Part shown: positions 46,859 through 49,351 of the stretch, in pieces
Layout: every line of letters starts with the position of its first letter
How positions within the stretch are numbered: position 1 is the first letter of the stretch
NCBI GenBank assembly: GCA_020435995.1
Contig: JAGQYO010000024.1
Coordinates: forward strand, 1-49,351
DNA: 49,351 nt
Source of the DNA: Flavobacteriales bacterium
Lineage (GTDB): Bacteria; Bacteroidota; Bacteroidia; Flavobacteriales_G; Salibacteraceae
Direction of reading: 5' to 3'
The notes under the pieces: model-generated
Told to the model about the DNA's origin: nothing
Database searches by the model: none
What the model saw: only the letters and a program-made list of their open reading frames with translations
Made by a program: the position numbers and the translations under genes

Positions 46859-48461
46859 TTTGAGCGCTTATTTTGGGTAGAGTAAATATTTCTTCTACAT
46901 CGATTATTATTTTATTGTCTTCAGAAAAAGAAACCAAGCTTCCAGACTCGTATCTAAACTGAATAACAGCTGAATTTAAAGCAAGTAAATACCTGTTGAG
47001 CGAGGTTTGGGCAAATGCGTAATTATTTTGAACCTGAACTAAATTAACCACAGTAGAAGTTCCCAATTGCAATTTGATATATTCGTTTTGTCTTGCTTGA
47101 AGGTTGAAAGCAACCGATTGGGTGCTTTGTTTTACAGCGGTATTATAATTAATGATGTTGGTATAACTTGTGGCCAGTTGCTGCTCTATATTAAGCCCAA
47201 GACTTCGCAAATACTCCTCATTTGTTTGCTTTTGAGCTAGGGATGAAGCCAAATAACCTTTCGTGGATTTTTGCCCCATAGGCCATGAAAAAACCAAGCC
47301 CGCCCTGTAGCTTACTCCAGGTATATTCGAATAAATCGGCGCGTAATATTGATCGGCCGTATTGGATTCATAAATTCCGTGATACCCCATTCCTAAACTA
47401 AAATCAAGTCGAGGCTGATTTTGTTGCTCAGCGAATTCTATATCACGGCTTCTTGATGCTATTCTTTTTTGCGATGCCAAATAGTCACCCCTAGATGTCT
47501 TTGACTTTTCCAACCATGCACTTAAATATGCATCAGGAATCTCTTCAAGTAGCGAGTCCAACCCAAAATCTAAATTTCCCAAATCTAGTTTGCTTTGCTC
47601 CGAATAAGGCAATCCCATTGATTCTACTAACCTGTTCTTGGCTCTTATGTATTCAGATTCTGAGCGCTTTACTACTGCCCCTTGTGAGGTAACATTTGCG
47701 TTAATAAAAGTCAGTTCGGATCTCGGAATTACGTCCTTATCCGAAAGCATTTTAAGTTGCTCGGCAAAATCCACAAAATTCTTCTCAATTGATTTTTGAA
47801 TATCCAAATCACGCTTTGCAGAAACTACATTTAAATAATTGAGCAAGACCAAATAGGCTTGGTTACTTACATTATAGGTGTACTCCAACTCCGCCGCCGA
47901 AAGATTTAGTTGTTCAATCTCTAAATTAGCTCCATAGTACTTTTTACCAAATCCTTGTAACAGCGGTTGAGTAACATCTATAAATACATTACTTCGACTC
48001 GTAATAAATTCTCCAACTCCAGCATTTACAAGGTTATCAAACAATGCATCACGGCCATTATTATTTAATTGAATCGATGGTCGAATAAGTGTTCCGGTTT
48101 GAAACCTTTTTGATACCGCAATACTGTAGTCAAAGAGGTCGGCCTCATAAGATTGCTCTGGTTTATATCCCAAATACCCTTCTCGAATGGCAATGTTATT
48201 CGGAATCTTATCAAGAGATTTATTGATTCCAATATCCAGCGTTGGGTTAAACTGACCTTGAAACTGCGTTACCCTTCCTGCCTGATAATCAACTTGAAGC
48301 TTGCTAATCTTAACACTTGGACTTTTTTCGAACGTAATCTCCATTACCTTTTGCAAGGAGGAGTTTTGAGCGGATAAATTTCCTTGTCCAACGCTAATGA
48401 CCGCTAAGCCAAGCCAAAACACATTTAATGATGAAGGAACATCAATAAATTTATATCTCAT
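46851..48461 (-). CDS. TolC-like outer-membrane efflux protein
   Basis: 536 aa from ATG 48461; a TTG nine bases upstream is open too but less likely. A signal peptide is visible (LNVFWLGLAVISVGQGNLSAQ, split before Gln). Two OEP repeats follow with typical segments (VDYQAGRVTQFQGQFNPTLD, VTQPLLQGFGKKYYGANLEI, GLVFSWPMGQKSTKGYLASS). It would form the trimeric outer-membrane duct for the export complex. First gene of the operon with hlyD and the two ABC genes. A -7 element lies at 48508-48515. Confidence 0.92.
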   Translation of the reverse strand: MRYKFIDVPSSLNVFWLGLAVISVGQGNLSAQNSSLQKVMEITFEKSPSVKISKLQVDYQAGRVTQFQGQFNPTLDIGINKSLDKIPNNIAIREGYLGYKPEQSYEADLFDYSIAVSKRFQTGTLIRPSIQLNNNGRDALFDNLVNAGVGEFITSRSNVFIDVTQPLLQGFGKKYYGANLEIEQLNLSAAELEYTYNVSNQAYLVLLNYLNVVSAKRDLDIQKSIEKNFVDFAEQLKMLSDKDVIPRSELTFINANVTSQGAVVKRSESEYIRAKNRLVESMGLPYSEQSKLDLGNLDFGLDSLLEEIPDAYLSAWLEKSKTSRGDYLASQKRIASRSRDIEFAEQQNQPRLDFSLGMGYHGIYESNTADQYYAPIYSNIPGVSYRAGLVFSWPMGQKSTKGYLASSLAQKQTNEEYLRSLGLNIEQQLATSYTNIINYNTAVKQSTQSVAFNLQARQNEYIKLQLGTSTVVNLVQVQNNYAFAQTSLNRYLLALNSAVIQFRYESGSLVSFSEDNKIIIDVEEIFTLPKISAQNE

Positions 48462-48507
48462 AAATAACAACTGTTGAGGGAAGGGGTGTTAACATCCTTC
48501 AACCAAC

Positions 48508-48515
48508 CAAACATA
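48508..48515 (-). promoter_or_regulatory. -7 element for the export operon
   Basis: Minus-strand TATGTTTG, a perfect TAnnTTTG, 46 nt upstream of the tolC-like ATG. The same octamer precedes the peptide gene (48876-48883). No exact TTG at ideal -33 spacing. The expected leader holds an imperfect inverted repeat (arms 48473-48477 and 48499-48503). Confidence 0.5.
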
Positions 48516-48569
48516 AAAAAAAAGTGTTTAGAAATTAGGGTTGTTGGATAATAGTCCAGAAATAGGGAT

Positions 48570-48600
48570 AAAAAAAAAGGCCCCAACTAATTGAGGCCCT
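48570..48600 (-). terminator. Terminator after peptide gene 1
   Basis: Minus-strand stem GGCCTCAA / TTGGGGCC with loop TTAG (one U-G pair), followed by nine T. It lies 26 nt after the peptide stop, so the peptide and export operon are separable transcripts. Confidence 0.85.
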
Positions 48601-48623
48601 ATTTTTTAATATTGGAAACAATA

Positions 48624-48845
48624 TTATCTCGCAGCTCCGCGACCTGAATCCATTTCATGAGGATTTCCACCTTCATGACCTAACTCTTGCTCTCCTGCGT
48701 GTGGGTCTTTATGCTCATCTTCCTTTCGCATTTCGTCCATTGAACCATCAACTCCGGCGTCTCTTCCGTCGTTTCTTCCCATTGACGCACCACCGCTTAC
48801 ATTCTCTAATTGCTCTTCGTTGAGCTCGCTTCTATTTTCTGACAT
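48624..48845 (-). CDS. Double-glycine-leader secreted peptide precursor, copy 1
   Basis: 73 aa. Residues 1-19 (MSENRSELNEEQLENVSGG) are a clear double-glycine leader of the L-x4-LExVSGG type, expected to be cut after Gly19 by the C39 peptidase encoded downstream. The 54-residue core has ten Gly, seven Asp, seven Glu, four His and four Met, no Cys, no aromatic and hardly any hydrophobic residues; net charge is about -7 without His. Such a core is unlike pore-forming bacteriocins and carries no obvious lanthipeptide or disulfide sites. A second copy lies upstream (49250). I do not recognise the family; function unknown. Confidence 0.85.
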   Translation of the reverse strand: MSENRSELNEEQLENVSGGASMGRNDGRDAGVDGSMDEMRKEDEHKDPHAGEQELGHEGGNPHEMDSGRGAAR

Positions 48846-48875
48846 AATAAATAAGTTTTAAAAAGTTTTACAGGT

Positions 48876-48883
48876 CAAACATA
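48876..48883 (-). promoter_or_regulatory. -7 element for peptide gene 1
   Basis: Minus-strand TATGTTTG, a perfect TAnnTTTG match, 30 nt upstream of the peptide start; predicted leader ~25 nt. Identical to the octamer before the export operon. Confidence 0.6.
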
Positions 48884-49196
48884 GGGTAATTATTGTGTTA
48901 ACTTAAAAAAGTAATGCGCCATATACACGAAAACATTGTTTTCTGTGATGAAATACAACATATTGGGTATGAACCATTTTCACAGTTTTTTCTTTTCTTT
49001 ATATTATCCCTTGCTGCGACTTCAAAAAGAACCATTGTTTGATAAATGTTTGATCGGAGACAGCTGATCATGTTGGACTCCTTAATAACTTTACAATAAT
49101 CAAAGTCAACACCCGAATATAAGGAACCAAACAGTTTCATACAAGTGGATAAGTAAAAACCAAGTCGCTTCGCAAGAAACGTAAAATATAGGGCAT

Positions 49197-49223
49197 AAAA
49201 AAAGCCCCAATCATTTGAGGCTT
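49197..49223 (-). terminator. Terminator after peptide gene 2
   Basis: Minus-strand stem GCCTCAA / TTGGGGC with loop ATGA (one U-G pair), then seven T. It is a close relative of the copy-1 terminator, in the same position relative to the stop. Confidence 0.8.
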
Positions 49224-49249
49224 CATTTCAATTGAATTGAAATTCAATA

Positions 49250-49351
49250 TTATCTCGCAGCACCGCGACCTGAATCCATTTCGTGTGGGTTTCCACCTTC
49301 ATGACCTAATTCTTGCTCTCCTGCGTGTGGATCTTTGTGCTCATCTTCTTT
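49250..49351 (-). CDS. Double-glycine-type peptide precursor, copy 2 (C-terminal part, cut by window edge)
   Basis: The last 33 codons plus stop of a second peptide gene; its leader lies beyond base 49351. The reading (KEDEHKDPHAGEQELGHEGG and on to SGRGAAR) is identical in protein to residues 41-73 of copy 1. The DNA differs at eight positions in 102 nt (codons for Gly, His, Pro, Asn, Glu, Asp, His and Lys), all silent. It was therefore not noticed as an exact DNA repeat, and the protein sequence must be under strong constraint or has been kept alike by selection. Confidence 0.85.
   Translation of the reverse strand, partial: KEDEHKDPHAGEQELGHEGGNPHEMDSGRGAAR

Larger units (their letters stand above)
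48846..49249 (-). other. Intergenic region between the two peptide genes
   Basis: 404 nt. It holds the peptide-1 promoter (-7 at 48876-48883), a pair of AAGTTTTA repeats just before the start codon, and at the far end the terminator of copy 2 (49197-49223). An 80-codon frame (48898-49140, minus) is present but has six Cys, no related neighbour and no family resemblance; I judge it non-coding. The rest is AT-rich without visible structure. Confidence 0.6.

Noticed and set aside
48898-49140. 80-codon minus-strand frame between the two peptide genes
   Set aside because: Six Cys, no leader or domain, no related copy, overlaps no conserved signal; likely chance in AT-rich spacer.

Overview
The window looks like a chromosome segment from a member of the Bacteroidota, most likely Flavobacteriales. 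The evidence is a PorT-like type IX secretion protein next to menG, a type IX C-terminal sorting domain, AT-rich start regions mostly without Shine-Dalgarno sequences, several TAnnTTTG (Bacteroidota -7) promoter elements, a cysteine-poor L36, and an S10-spc-alpha cluster that lacks tuf and adk and runs on into carA-eno-gltA. No rRNA, tRNA, CRISPR array or insertion sequence was seen.

Left part (1-8.5 kb): the end of a PfkB-type sugar kinase, menG/ubiE and porT are packed head to tail. A MarR regulator follows, with a perfect palindrome in its promoter region, and then a fatty-acid beta-oxidation operon resembling Bacillus fadN-fadA-fadE. A four-helix-bundle (23S intervening-sequence-protein family) gene sits between the first two fad genes. 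A strong terminator closes the unit.

Middle (8.5-18.7 kb): mixed single genes. These are a secreted protein whose type IX sorting domain is cut off by one in-frame TAA, an SRPBCC protein, thiol peroxidase, a small membrane protein, an SDR plus steroid 5-alpha-reductase-like pair, a POT peptide transporter, an RhlE-type DEAD-box helicase, a YdcF/SanA-like protein, an LRR protein, and a membrane protein whose first 55 codons are also cut off by one in-frame TAA.

Housekeeping block (18.7-40.3 kb, minus strand): rpsL-rpsG-fusA, then S10, spc and alpha gene order through rplQ (33 genes), a terminator, then carA-eno and gltA. A good promoter lies upstream of rpsL.

Right part (40.5-49.35 kb, minus strand): the most unusual region. 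A tight operon encodes a TolC-like outer-membrane protein, an HlyD-type adaptor, a C39-peptidase ABC transporter, and a second ABC transporter with an N-terminal cyclic-nucleotide-binding-like region, as in NHLM-type peptide export systems. Upstream lie two tandem double-glycine-leader peptide genes, the second cut by the window edge. Over the visible 33 C-terminal residues the two peptides are identical, while their DNA differs at 8 sites, all synonymous. The predicted mature peptide is acidic, rich in Gly, Asp, Glu, His and Met, and lacks Cys and aromatic residues. That is unlike a normal membrane-active bacteriocin and makes this a candidate undescribed secreted-peptide system.
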